A stretch of 64,000 nucleotides of DNA from an uncultured Lewinella sp. (GCA_913057725.1 CAJXOS010000008.1:1-64000), one strand, 5' to 3'; shown: positions 18,695 through 27,868, counted from the stretch's first letter. Notes: generated by a model not told the origin, from the letters alone. A program made the numbers and translations.

Positions 18695-19390
18695 ATGTTG
18701 TTGCCTGTTCTGCGCCCTATCCTCGACCTCATGTCCCCGCCAGTATGTTTGGCGTGCCAGCAAGAGCTACCTGCTTCTGCCGAAATGCTTTGCCTACACT
18801 GTTGGTATGAACTCCCGGAGACTCACCAGCACGTTTGCCTGGAAAATGCTTTTGCCGAAATCTTCTGGGGGCGGGTACCCATCGTCGCTGGTGCGGCCTT
18901 GTATTATTTCAGTAAGTCGGGGCGTGTTCAGCGGTTAATTCATCAACTCAAGTACGAGCGTAAATCTGTGATTGGGATTGAGCTTGGGACCTACTATGGA
19001 AGTCAGCTTCGCCAAGTGGCTCCGTTTAATACGACACAAGTAGTTGTGCCGGTGCCTCTGCACCCCAAAAAAGAAAAAGATCGAGGATACAATCAGGCGA
19101 ACGTATTCGGGGAAGGAATGGCGAAGAGCCTTGGTGTTCCCGTCTGTTGTGAGGTGCTAAAGAAAAATGAGCATACGCTTAGTCAAACCCAAAAGAGTCG
19201 TTTGGGCCGTATGCAAAACGTGCAGCAAAGCTTCCGACTAGGAAATCCCGAAGATGTGAAAGGTAAGCATGTTCTTTTGGTGGATGATGTTCTAACAACC
19301 GGAGCAACGCTGGAGGCCTGTGCTAGCTTGCTGATGGAGGTAGAAGGAGTAAGCGTAAGTTTGGCCACTATTGCGATGGCCGGCGATTAG
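18695..19390 (+). CDS. comF: ComF family protein / phosphoribosyltransferase
   Basis: CLACQ...CLHCW zinc motif; PVPLHPKKEKDRGYNQA; VLLVDDVLTTGAT PRPP motif. Confidence 0.9.
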   Translation: MLLPVLRPILDLMSPPVCLACQQELPASAEMLCLHCWYELPETHQHVCLENAFAEIFWGRVPIVAGAALYYFSKSGRVQRLIHQLKYERKSVIGIELGTYYGSQLRQVAPFNTTQVVVPVPLHPKKEKDRGYNQANVFGEGMAKSLGVPVCCEVLKKNEHTLSQTQKSRLGRMQNVQQSFRLGNPEDVKGKHVLLVDDVLTTGATLEACASLLMEVEGVSVSLATIAMAGD

Positions 19391-19492
19391 GTCTTTATCA
19401 AATCCTTAGAGTAGTAACTATTAATAAAACTAAGCAGGAGCTAAAATGAAGACATATTATGTTCGTCGGGATAATCCCGGCGTACAAGCCCC

Positions 19493-20305
19493 CTAACTAA
19501 GATCTCGAATAACCGCTCTTACCATGTTTATCCTCGAAAGGTGGCCGCCGGACAACCAATAGGTTATCCTGTTTTCTTTGAATTTAAGCTGACTAAAGAT
19601 TTCCCGAGCCTGATAACCTTTGTGGTACAAGGCAGCTACGTCCTCGAAGAATCGCTCCAGAAAATTCAGTTTTTTCTCTAGCAGTATTTTCCCATCCTTA
19701 AACTGCGGATTATGCCCGCAAAAAAGAACATCAAAATCTAGTTCTAAGACGCGACGTATCGATTGAATTTGCTGCGCGATGCTTTCCTCAGGCAGCATGT
19801 AGCCAATGTAGTGGTGCACATATAAATCAGCAGAGAAAAGCCACTTTTGCTCAGGTTCATAGAGAACGATCATATCCTGAGCATGACCAGGTACAGGAAT
19901 AAGTTGAAATGTATGATGCTCCGTTACAAGCTGTTCTTGAATGGTTGTGAGTTTTGCGTATGCTGGACGATTGCCCCAGGTCATTCGTTGAGCAAAACTG
20001 ATAGGCGGCGGCGCCTTCATGATTTCACAACATTCCGGTGAGGCATACACCGGACAATCGAAATGTCTTTGAAGCAGATCAATATTCCCGCTATGATCTT
20101 CATGGTAGTGGGTTACAATAATCTGCCGGACAGGTAACTGGCCAATTTGTTCCAATAGTATTGAACGTACTCCCCGTTGGCCCGTGTCTATTAAGAGGCC
20201 GTCAACAAAGTAGACATGTGCATACATCAAAGGTTTCCCTATTGGGTTATATCCAAATTGGAACCCTTGTATACCATCATGTTCGAATTGCTTGCTGGTT
20301 CTCAT
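19493..20305 (-). CDS. MBL-fold metallo-hydrolase
   Basis: IVTHYHEDHSGN (HxHxDH motif), VPGHAQDM, FCGHNP. Confidence 0.9.
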   Translation of the reverse strand: MRTSKQFEHDGIQGFQFGYNPIGKPLMYAHVYFVDGLLIDTGQRGVRSILLEQIGQLPVRQIIVTHYHEDHSGNIDLLQRHFDCPVYASPECCEIMKAPPPISFAQRMTWGNRPAYAKLTTIQEQLVTEHHTFQLIPVPGHAQDMIVLYEPEQKWLFSADLYVHHYIGYMLPEESIAQQIQSIRRVLELDFDVLFCGHNPQFKDGKILLEKKLNFLERFFEDVAALYHKGYQAREIFSQLKFKENRITYWLSGGHLSRINMVRAVIRDLS

Positions 20306-20329
20306 GGGAGCTGTCGGTAGGCCAGGGCG

Positions 20330-20872
20330 CTAATCTTCCAACTGATAGATAGACTCCAGGTTTCTTCCTAAACCGTCATAATCTAAACCATAGCCAACCA
20401 CAAACTTCGGCGGAATCGTAAACCCAACGTGATCAATTTTGAGTTCCTTTTCCAGCATTTCGGGTTTGAAGAGGAGGGTCACCAGGCAGATGGAATTTGG
20501 GTTTTGCTCTTCTAGTATTGGAATAAACCGGTGCATGGTGTGGCCACTGTCAACGATGTCTTCTACGATGATAATGTCACGTCCCGTCACTTCCTCCGGG
20601 GTAGGGCCTAATAGAACTTCTACATTGCGCGTAGAAGAAGTTCCACTGTACGAACGAGTCCGAACAAAACTGATTTCTGGGAAGCCTTCATAGTAACGCA
20701 ATAGGTCGGTGGCAAAAACGAACGCCCCCTTCAGCATTACTAGAAATACGGGTTCTTTGCCTCCATATTCTGCTGTCAATTGCGCAGCAATTTCCTTCAC
20801 CCGCTTTTGGATGTCTTCTTCGCTCAGGTAAGGCTTGAAACGAAGATCATGCAATTGAATGGAGGTACTCAT
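20330..20872 (-). CDS. hpt: hypoxanthine phosphoribosyltransferase
   Basis: 180 aa; IIIVEDIVDSGHTM PRPP motif; VGYGLDYDGLGRNL C-terminus. Confidence 0.92.
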   Translation of the reverse strand: MSTSIQLHDLRFKPYLSEEDIQKRVKEIAAQLTAEYGGKEPVFLVMLKGAFVFATDLLRYYEGFPEISFVRTRSYSGTSSTRNVEVLLGPTPEEVTGRDIIIVEDIVDSGHTMHRFIPILEEQNPNSICLVTLLFKPEMLEKELKIDHVGFTIPPKFVVGYGLDYDGLGRNLESIYQLED

Positions 20873-20895
20873 GCGGCTTAGTGTTTAATGGGGCA

Positions 20896-20931
20896 AACAT
20901 ACTAATACGGCCTTACTTTAGGCCGTATTTA
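20896..20931. other. stem-loop overlapping the stop of the M28 peptidase gene
   Basis: AATACGGCC-TTACTTTA-GGCCGTATT inverted repeat; no T-tract on the coding strand. Confidence 0.5.
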
Positions 20932-22307
20932 TCTAACAAATAAACCAGGGAAGTGATCGCTGCTGCACCTAATTCTAATTCCCGCTTATTCACAGCCTCG
21001 AAAGTGTCAATAGCAGTATGGTGATAGTCAAAATACCGTTGCGAGTCAGGCTCAAAACCGGCCAAAAGACCCTTTTGGATTTTTAGCCCCGAAATATCAG
21101 CACCGGATCCGCCTTTGCTCAGGCTTAAGCCATAGGGCTCTAGTAAGGGGAGCCACTCATATACTTGCTGGAATTTCTCAGTGAATACTTCGTCGTCTGC
21201 ATCAAAGGTGAAACCACGCGGAGTAAATCCGCCACGGTCTGATTCAATAGCCGCCATATGGTATTCATTGGCCTCGTTCGAAGCTTGCCAGTAAGCACGA
21301 GCGCCACCTAAGCCACTTTCCTCGTTCATAAACAATACACAGCGGATGGTGCGCTTCGGCTGATAATTCATCTTGCGCAATAGCTCAATAACCTCCATGG
21401 CATGAACACAACCTGCACCGTCATCGTGGGCACCTTCACCAACATCCCATGAGTCAAGGTGACCACCAATCAGGATAATCTCATCGGGATGGGTGCTGCC
21501 TTTAATTTCACCGACTACATTATAGGAAGTTGCCGGTGGCGTACGCTGACAGTCAGAACGCATAAATACGCGTACTGCTTCCTTCTTGTTTAGGCGACTT
21601 AATAACTCCGCATCGTTGGTACTGATTGCCATTGCTGGAATCGGTTCTACTCCAGGAGCATAGCCCATGGCACCAGTATGGGGTACGTCATCCAGACGGG
21701 TGGTCATAGAGCGCACAAGCATGCCAATCGCTCCGTATTCGGAAGCTTTAGATGCCCCTATTCCTCGCTGATCAACAGCACCACCATAGGCAGAGAATGT
21801 GTTGAGCTGCGTTGGGTCCATGGGGCGGTTGTAGAACACAATCTTGCCTTCCACTCCGGCACGACCTAATTCTTCTACCTCATCCAGACTGAACACCTCT
21901 ACTATTTCACCTGCCAGGCCTTCTGGCCCAGTACCGATACTGTGCCCTAGCGCCAAAGCATGCAACTCTTGCGTACCTATTTGTTCAGAATTTACAATCC
22001 GTACCTGATCAGCATCACCTCGTACCCAAGTGGGCACAGTGCAAGGCTGTAAGAAGACGGTATCCATACCCAAGGTGTCCAAAATATGACGACCGTAAGA
22101 GACCGCTGCGGCAGACTCCGGGCTTCCTGCCAAACGGCCACCAATACCCTTAGTAAGATGGTAGAGCCAATCATAACAAGAGGCTTCCGTGAGGGCCATG
22201 TCATAGATCTCACGGATATAACGTGCGTCAGCTTCTTGTTGGGAAGTTTGACCGCTTAATGTGCTTGCTAAGAGGATGCCGGTGAAAAAAAATAGAACTT
22301 TTTTCAT
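20913..22307 (-). CDS. M28 family metallopeptidase (carboxypeptidase Q-like)
   Basis: 464 aa; signal peptide; GGHLDSWDVGEGAHDDGAG; MNEESGLGGARAY. Confidence 0.88.
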   Translation of the reverse strand: MKKVLFFFTGILLASTLSGQTSQQEADARYIREIYDMALTEASCYDWLYHLTKGIGGRLAGSPESAAAVSYGRHILDTLGMDTVFLQPCTVPTWVRGDADQVRIVNSEQIGTQELHALALGHSIGTGPEGLAGEIVEVFSLDEVEELGRAGVEGKIVFYNRPMDPTQLNTFSAYGGAVDQRGIGASKASEYGAIGMLVRSMTTRLDDVPHTGAMGYAPGVEPIPAMAISTNDAELLSRLNKKEAVRVFMRSDCQRTPPATSYNVVGEIKGSTHPDEIILIGGHLDSWDVGEGAHDDGAGCVHAMEVIELLRKMNYQPKRTIRCVLFMNEESGLGGARAYWQASNEANEYHMAAIESDRGGFTPRGFTFDADDEVFTEKFQQVYEWLPLLEPYGLSLSKGGSGADISGLKIQKGLLAGFEPDSQRYFDYHHTAIDTFEAVNKRELELGAAAITSLVYLLDKYGLK

Positions 22308-22422
22308 CTTTTGGAATAGTAGAAAAATGCTGGCCTCAGGACAGGAGTTTACTAACTAACTGATAGTAAGGGCTTCAGCATCAAGGTGATGGATTTAAAA
22401 AATAATTTTGCGCAAGATAATG

Positions 22423-22451
22423 AAGCGAAATTTAATTTGATTATTTCGCTT
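22423..22451. other. AT-rich hairpin in intergenic region
   Basis: Perfect 9-bp inverted repeat AAGCGAAAT-N11-ATTTCGCTT. Confidence 0.5.
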
Positions 22452-22589
22452 AAATCGTACAAAAATAACCCAACGGCTATCATGTTGTCCTGACGGTATG
22501 AAAGAGTGCCGAGCGGGATTTCTAGGATTCAAGGAGGAAGACAAGCATTAGGCGTCGTAATTATACACCATCAGCGAGTTAGGGGGTAA

Positions 22590-22620
22590 TTGTATTTTTT
22601 ACAATAAGTTATTATATTTG
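22590..22620 (+). promoter_or_regulatory. Bacteroidota-type promoter (TTG - 20 nt - TATATTTG)
   Basis: TTG at 22590-22592 and TAnnTTTG match TATATTTG at 22613-22620. Confidence 0.6.
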
Positions 22621-22626
22621 TTAAAT

Positions 22627-22718
22627 CATATCGAAAGAGCGTTTCTCTTTCAACGATATAATTTGGTTTTATTTGGTTAGGGCTGAGGTAGTGCTGTGGT
22701 GGCGCTGCCTCTTTTTTT
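22627..22718 (+). ncRNA. candidate small RNA (~92 nt)
   Basis: Starts ~7 nt after TATATTTG; 5' hairpin ATATCGAAAGAG-CGTTT-CTCTTT-CAA-CGATAT (22628-22659); U/G-rich linker; ends in hairpin plus T7. Confidence 0.6.
22685..22718 (+). terminator. Rho-independent terminator 1
   Basis: GAGGTAGTGC-TGTGGTG-GCGCTGCCTC + TTTTTTT; two G-U pairs only possible on the + strand. Confidence 0.8.
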
Positions 22719-22721
22719 AGC

Positions 22722-22766
22722 ACGGAGCCGCTTATGCTGTCAAGCTTAAGCGGCTCCGTTTTTTAT
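22722..22766 (+). terminator. Rho-independent terminator 2 (tandem)
   Basis: ACGGAGCCGCTTA ... TAAGCGGCTCCGT perfect 13-bp stem + TTTTTTA. Confidence 0.85.
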
Positions 22767-22800
22767 TAACCTTCTATCAGAAAGGAGATAAAATGGGAAA

Positions 22801-22829
22801 GGTGGGAGAGAACTAATGCTCTACCCACC
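22801..22829 (+). other. stem-loop between convergent terminators
   Basis: GGTGGGAGAG-AACTAATG-CTCTaCCCACC. Confidence 0.45.
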
Positions 22830-22850
22830 TCATGAGATTATAATTGGCAT

Positions 22851-22885
22851 AAAAAAACCGGACACTAAGGGGAAGTGCCCGGTTT
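22851..22885 (-). terminator. Rho-independent terminator (minus strand)
   Basis: Minus strand: AAACCGGGCACT-TCCCCTT-AGTGTCCGGTTT + T-run; the single non-Watson-Crick pair is G-U on the minus strand but A-C on the plus strand. Confidence 0.78.
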
Positions 22886-23000
22886 GGTACCCTAAAACTC
22901 AGATGTCCCGTCTTCACGGATCATCCTAAAAAACCGTGTAATCTTCAGGATCCTGTGATCCCGTTTTTCATGTGAATCTGATTTCCTTAATCCTTAATAA
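22851..23000 (-). ncRNA. candidate minus-strand noncoding transcript / repeat-like element
   Basis: TATCTTTG (TAnnTTTG) at 23013-23006 upstream, strong terminator at 22851, no convincing ORF between. Confidence 0.4.
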
Positions 23001-23249
23001 CAATTCAAAGATAGGTGGCTATTGGAGCCTGTACTAGGTCGAAAAGTGCTCATTTGTTGTTGGTTATTTTTGGTATAAAATGACTTAGTATTTGTTTAAG
23101 TATCTGTTTATTAATTGATTGAGTAAAATATATTTTCTCGTTTTTCATATAGTTTTTATTGTTTTGTGTGCCTACACTTGCCTTTTTCGTGTGCTTTTCG
23201 TCGAAATTTTTGGGGTTTTACTTGACAATTATCGATCCAGCCCTTATTT

Positions 23250-23269
23250 TTGAATGAACGTTTGGTCAA
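23250..23269. promoter_or_regulatory. candidate TetR-family operator
   Basis: TTGAATGAAC|GTTTGGTCAA, imperfect 20-bp palindrome (7/10 arm match) 8 bp upstream of TetR ATG at 23278. Confidence 0.5.
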
Positions 23270-23277
23270 TAATAAAT

Positions 23278-23874
23278 ATGTCGCCACGTACCTCAGCTCA
23301 GTTTGATGCCATTCGGCAGCGTAGTAGGAAACGCATCATGGATGCAGCTTTGGAGCTGTTTGGAACCCTGGGGTATCAGGCAACCTCAATCAGCAAGATT
23401 GCTCAGGCTGCTGGTATTTCGAAAGGGTTGATGTACAACTACTTTAGCGGAAAGCAGGAGTTGTTAGAGGCGATCATTATTGAGGAAGTAGAGCAGGGCA
23501 CGCAATGGTGGCATGAGGTATTGGAAAAGGACGTTTCTGCTTATGAAAAAATCCGGCAACTGACTTTTCGAGCAGTAGAGGCGGTGAAGGAAGATACCCA
23601 TCACTGGCGGTTATTGACCTCATTGGCTTTTCAGCCAAACGTCATGGAAAATATTGAGCCCATCATAATGGAGCAGAAGGGACCACTCATTGCAGAATCC
23701 ATTAATCTCTTCGCTCAGCTTGGGGTGCCAGATCCGGAGAAAGAAGCTTTCTTCTATGGTGCAATGCTCGATGGCTTTTTTCTGCATTACCTCTCCTCAG
23801 AAGCGCATTATCCGCTGGTGGAGATGATCGAATACGCCATGAAGCGGTATGAGGCTTACGATCAAAAAGAATAA
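23278..23874 (+). CDS. TetR/AcrR family transcriptional regulator
   Basis: RKRIMDAALELFGTLGYQATSISKIAQAAGISKGLMYNYFSGKQELLEAII; start MSPRTS preferred over the track start 23254. Confidence 0.9.
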   Translation: MSPRTSAQFDAIRQRSRKRIMDAALELFGTLGYQATSISKIAQAAGISKGLMYNYFSGKQELLEAIIIEEVEQGTQWWHEVLEKDVSAYEKIRQLTFRAVEAVKEDTHHWRLLTSLAFQPNVMENIEPIIMEQKGPLIAESINLFAQLGVPDPEKEAFFYGAMLDGFFLHYLSSEAHYPLVEMIEYAMKRYEAYDQKE

Positions 23875-23885
23875 AACCCTAACTA

Positions 23886-24659
23886 ATGAACAAACCACTT
23901 ATCCAAATGATACACAAGAAAATTCATCTAACCTTATTAGTACTGCTACTTAGCCTTGGCGCAGTACTAGCTCAAGATGCCAGCGAGATTATTCGCCAGG
24001 CAGAAGATAAACTCCGTGGTTCTAGCAGCTTCAGCGAATTGAAGATGACGGTAGTACGGCCAGATTGGTCACGGGAAGTAAGCATGAAGAGCTGGGCAGT
24101 AGGCCGCGATTATTCCCTCATCCTGATTACAGGGCCGGCACGTGATAAAGGCGTTGCTTTTCTTAAGCGCGAACGCGAAATCTGGAACTGGCAGCCGACC
24201 ATCGACCGGACCATCAAAATGCCACCGAGCATGATGATGCAAAGCTGGATGGGTTCTGACTTTACCAATGATGACTTGGTGCGAGAGTCTTCTATCCTAC
24301 GCGATTACGAGCACGAGCTCGTAGGCGAAGAAGTAGTGGACGGACGTAACTGTTGGAAGATTAAGCTAGTACCCAAACCGGAAGCAGCGGTAGTGTGGGG
24401 AGAAATCTTCATGTGGGTAGACCAGGCAGAATACCTCCAGTTGAAAACTGAGTTCTATGATGAGGATGCTTATTTGGTGAATACCATGCTGGGCAAAAAT
24501 ATTAAAGACATGGGTGGCAAACTCCTGCCGTCGATCATGGAAATTATTCCTGCAGAAGAGGAAGGACACAAGACAGTCTTGGAGTACCTGACACTCGACT
24601 TTGATATCGATGTCAAGGACAGCTTCTTCTCCATACAGAATATGAAACGTGTGCGCTAA
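23886..24659 (+). CDS. outer membrane lipoprotein-sorting protein (LolA-like fold)
   Basis: Signal peptide; DASEIIRQAEDKLRG...; MKSWAVGRDYSLILITGPARDKGVAFL; WNWQPTIDRTIKMPPSMMMQSWMGSDFTNDDLV. Confidence 0.85.
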   Translation: MNKPLIQMIHKKIHLTLLVLLLSLGAVLAQDASEIIRQAEDKLRGSSSFSELKMTVVRPDWSREVSMKSWAVGRDYSLILITGPARDKGVAFLKREREIWNWQPTIDRTIKMPPSMMMQSWMGSDFTNDDLVRESSILRDYEHELVGEEVVDGRNCWKIKLVPKPEAAVVWGEIFMWVDQAEYLQLKTEFYDEDAYLVNTMLGKNIKDMGGKLLPSIMEIIPAEEEGHKTVLEYLTLDFDIDVKDSFFSIQNMKRVR

Positions 24660-24675
24660 CCAAAAATCCTAAACC

Positions 24676-25905
24676 ATGCTGTTAACCCTAGCCTGGCGCA
24701 ACATATGGCGCAATAAACGGCGCACCTTCATCACCATCGCTTCCGTAGCCTTTGCGGTTTTCTTTGCGGTTTTCATGCAAAGTATTCAGAAAGGCGCCTG
24801 GGATCATATGCTCGATAATGTAGTCAACTTCTACTACGGTTATGCCCAAGTACAACAAAGCGATTATTGGGAAGAGCAATCACTGGACCGAGCTTTACCC
24901 TACACGGCTGACCTTCAAGCTGAACTTGAGGCTGTTCCTGGAGTAGGAGGAATGGCACCGCGTTTGGAGAGCTTTGCCCTGGCCGCTGGCGAGGGACAAA
25001 CTCACGGTGTGCTGGTAATTGGCGCCTCGCCCGAAGCAGAAAACGAACTGACTCAATTGAAGGATCGCCTGGTAGATGGTGCCTACTGGGATAATAATAA
25101 CAACGGAGCACTCATTGCCGATGGCGTAGCAGAACGATTGGAGGTAGCAATTGGGGATACCGTAGTACTCTTGAGTCAAGGCTATCGGGGCGTTAACGCT
25201 GCTGGAAAGTATGCAGTTACGGGGCTCCTACATTTCGGTTCGCCGGAACTCAATAAACGGATGGTCTATCTCCCCTTAGCGCAAGCAGAGCAATTCTTTG
25301 GTGCTGAAGGGTTAGCTACTTCTGTGGCTCTAGATATAGAGAGTAAAGAAGAAGTGCCGGCGGTACTGGCCGCTTTAGAAAGCACTATTGATACGACTGA
25401 ACTCGCAGTGAAAGGTTGGGAAGAAATGATTCCCGACCTCGTAGAGGCAAAAGAGTTGGATGCAGCAGGTAACAACCTGGTCTTGATCATCCTTTACCTG
25501 ATTATCACCTTCGGCATATTCGGCACCATCTTGATGATGACGCGAGAGCGTAGTTATGAGTTCGGCGTACTGATTGGCATCGGGATGCACCGTTGGCAAT
25601 TGAGCTTGATTGTCTGGATGGAAATCGTGCTACTAGGCCTGCTTGGAGCAATAGTCGGTATGCTGATTTCTTTTCCGCTCGTCTACTATTTCGCAGTTAA
25701 CCCAATTGACTTGAGCGTCATGGGGGAAGAGGCGGTCCAGACTTATGAGAAATTCGGAATGGAGCCTATTCTTCCTGCTGTGGTAGAACCGGGGATATTC
25801 ATCACACAGGCTATCCTGGTTTTTTTCATTACCAGTTTAGTGGCGCTATATCCCTGGCTGAAAATTCGGCGCTTACAACCGATTTCGGCGATGCGAGAAG
25901 CGTAA
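24676..25905 (+). CDS. ABC transporter permease (FtsX/MacB/LolCE type)
   Basis: AWRNIWRNKRRTFITIASVAFAVFFAVFMQS; C-terminal FtsX TM region; LQPISAMREA end. Confidence 0.88.
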   Translation: MLLTLAWRNIWRNKRRTFITIASVAFAVFFAVFMQSIQKGAWDHMLDNVVNFYYGYAQVQQSDYWEEQSLDRALPYTADLQAELEAVPGVGGMAPRLESFALAAGEGQTHGVLVIGASPEAENELTQLKDRLVDGAYWDNNNNGALIADGVAERLEVAIGDTVVLLSQGYRGVNAAGKYAVTGLLHFGSPELNKRMVYLPLAQAEQFFGAEGLATSVALDIESKEEVPAVLAALESTIDTTELAVKGWEEMIPDLVEAKELDAAGNNLVLIILYLIITFGIFGTILMMTRERSYEFGVLIGIGMHRWQLSLIVWMEIVLLGLLGAIVGMLISFPLVYYFAVNPIDLSVMGEEAVQTYEKFGMEPILPAVVEPGIFITQAILVFFITSLVALYPWLKIRRLQPISAMREA

Positions 25906-25955
25906 GTAAGACGTACTAAAACCCAAAAAATACTAACCGAAATAACCACCAATAT

Positions 25956-27170
25956 ATGCTGACTACAATAGCCTGGCGCAACATTTGGCGAGCGCGCACC
26001 CGATCGGGGGTGGTCATTGGGGCTATCATTCTGGGCATTTGGGCGCTGGTCTTTATGATCAGCTTCACTACGGGCATGGTGCAGTCGTACGTCGACAATG
26101 CCATAGCCACCAGTATTGGTCACCTGCAGGTGCATCAAGATAGCTTTCGGGAAGAACCCAAACTGATCTATTCCTTCACTACCGACGACGAAACCTTGCA
26201 ATACTTGGGCGAATTAGAAGGTGTGGCTGGTGCTGCCCCTCGTACGCTCGTTGATGCAATGGCTGGTTCCTCGCGTAGTACACGCGGTGTACAAATCCGT
26301 GGGATTGATCCAGCCGCTGAAATTCCGGTCACCGGTCTTGACCAGCAAGTAGTAGAAGGGGAGTATTTCCCGGAAAAAGGACGAAACCCTGTTCTTATTA
26401 GCCAAGCCCTGGCGAATAAGCTGAAGGTGAAGATTCGTTCAAAAGTGGTACTTACCTTCCAAGACAAGAACCTTGAAATTACCGCTGGCGCCTTTCGTGT
26501 CGTAGGTCTTTTCAATACGGGTAACAAACCATTCGATGAAGGCAATGTCTTCGTCCGTCGTTCCGATATAAATCGACTATTGGGAGAGGAGCAGATGGCT
26601 CACGAGCTCGCCTTCTTTCTCAACGATCCACAGCGCTTGGGCGCCGTTCAGCAAGAAGTACAGGCAAAGCTTCCGGACCTTCTGGTAGAAGATTACCGTC
26701 AGGTTGCGCCTGACCTTCAACTGTATGAGGGGCAAATCCAAACTTCAGCTACCATTTTCATGGTGATCATTATGCTGGCGCTCCTATTCGGTATCATCAA
26801 TACTATGCTCATGGCTGTTCTCGAACGCTATCGTGAATTAGGAATGCTCATGGCCGTCGGTATGAACAAGGTGAGGGTGTTTGGGATGATTGTCCTCGAG
26901 ACGCTATTCCTGGCTGTCCTAGCATTGATTCCTGGTCTTTTACTGGGATGGCTCACGGTAGTCTGGCTCGCTGATACCGGTATTGATTTATCAGCGTTTA
27001 GCGGAGGCTTATCTCAGTTTGGTATGTCGCAAATTGTATATCCTCAACTGCAGGCTGGCTTCTATGTACAACTAGCCTTGGCGGTAGCACTGACTGCACT
27101 CATTGGTGCCTTGTATCCTGCCTGGCGCGCGATTCGTTTGCGCCCGGTCGAAGCTATTCGGAAAATCTAA
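25956..27170 (+). CDS. ABC transporter permease (FtsX/MacB/LolCE type)
   Basis: AWRNIWRARTRSGVVIGAIILG; RYRELGMLMAVGMNKVRVFGMIVLE; ALYPAWRAIRLRPVEAIRKI. Confidence 0.9.
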   Translation: MLTTIAWRNIWRARTRSGVVIGAIILGIWALVFMISFTTGMVQSYVDNAIATSIGHLQVHQDSFREEPKLIYSFTTDDETLQYLGELEGVAGAAPRTLVDAMAGSSRSTRGVQIRGIDPAAEIPVTGLDQQVVEGEYFPEKGRNPVLISQALANKLKVKIRSKVVLTFQDKNLEITAGAFRVVGLFNTGNKPFDEGNVFVRRSDINRLLGEEQMAHELAFFLNDPQRLGAVQQEVQAKLPDLLVEDYRQVAPDLQLYEGQIQTSATIFMVIIMLALLFGIINTMLMAVLERYRELGMLMAVGMNKVRVFGMIVLETLFLAVLALIPGLLLGWLTVVWLADTGIDLSAFSGGLSQFGMSQIVYPQLQAGFYVQLALAVALTALIGALYPAWRAIRLRPVEAIRKI

Positions 27171-27181
27171 AAAACTCCATT

Positions 27182-27868
27182 ATGTCCATCATAAAAACCC
27201 GCGGTGTCACCAAAGTATATAACCCTGATAAGATTCCGGTTCATGCTCTGCGTGGAGTAGATCTGGATATTGAGGCGGGTGAATTCACTGCTATCGTCGG
27301 CCCATCCGGTTCGGGTAAAACCACTTTGCTAAACATTATTGGGGGCTTAGATCGTCCTTCTGGTGGTAGCGTTAGCGTAGGAGGTACATCCATCGGAGAG
27401 CTTTCGGATAATCAACTGATCGATTTCCGTAAGGAGAATATTGGCTTCGTTTTCCAGGCCTATAACCTCATACCTGTGCTCACGGCTCAGGAAAACGTGG
27501 AATTCGTGATGCTGCTGCAGAAACGTTCTGCTGAGGAGCGGCACCAGCGTTCAGAAGAGTTGTTGGCGGCGGTAGGGTTGGAGGATCAAATTAATAAGCG
27601 ACCGGCGGAAATGTCTGGAGGGCAGCAACAGCGCGTTGCAGTAGCTCGTGCCCTGGCACCGAAGCCCACCTTTATTCTCGCTGATGAACCGACCGCAAAC
27701 CTTGATTCTGCTTCTACGACTAACCTGCTAGACATCATGGCTCGCTTGAATCAGGAAGAGGGTGTCACCTTCGTATTCAGCACCCACGATCAGCGGGTGA
27801 TTGACCGTGCACGACGAGTAGTGACGCTGGACGATGGACAGATTATCAAGGACGAAGTACGGAAATGA
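27182..27868 (+). CDS. ABC transporter ATP-binding protein (LolD-like)
   Basis: Walker [10 protein letters not shown]; signature [16 protein letters not shown]; Walker [13 protein letters not shown]. Confidence 0.95.
   Translation: MSIIKTRGVTKVYNPDKIPVHALRGVDLDIEAGEFTAIVGPSGSGKTTLLNIIGGLDRPSGGSVSVGGTSIGELSDNQLIDFRKENIGFVFQAYNLIPVLTAQENVEFVMLLQKRSAEERHQRSEELLAAVGLEDQINKRPAEMSGGQQQRVAVARALAPKPTFILADEPTANLDSASTTNLLDIMARLNQEEGVTFVFSTHDQRVIDRARRVVTLDDGQIIKDEVRK

Noticed and set aside
19446-19496. 16-codon ORF MKTYYVRRDNPGVQAP with an AGGAG upstream, containing palindrome CGGGATAATCCCG
   Set aside because: Too short to support; the palindrome has no room for an RNA loop and Shine-Dalgarno use is weak in Bacteroidota
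22793-22816. Mini-ORF MGKVGEN preceded by AAAGGAGATAAA
   Set aside because: Seven codons with no support; lies within a region better explained by RNA structures
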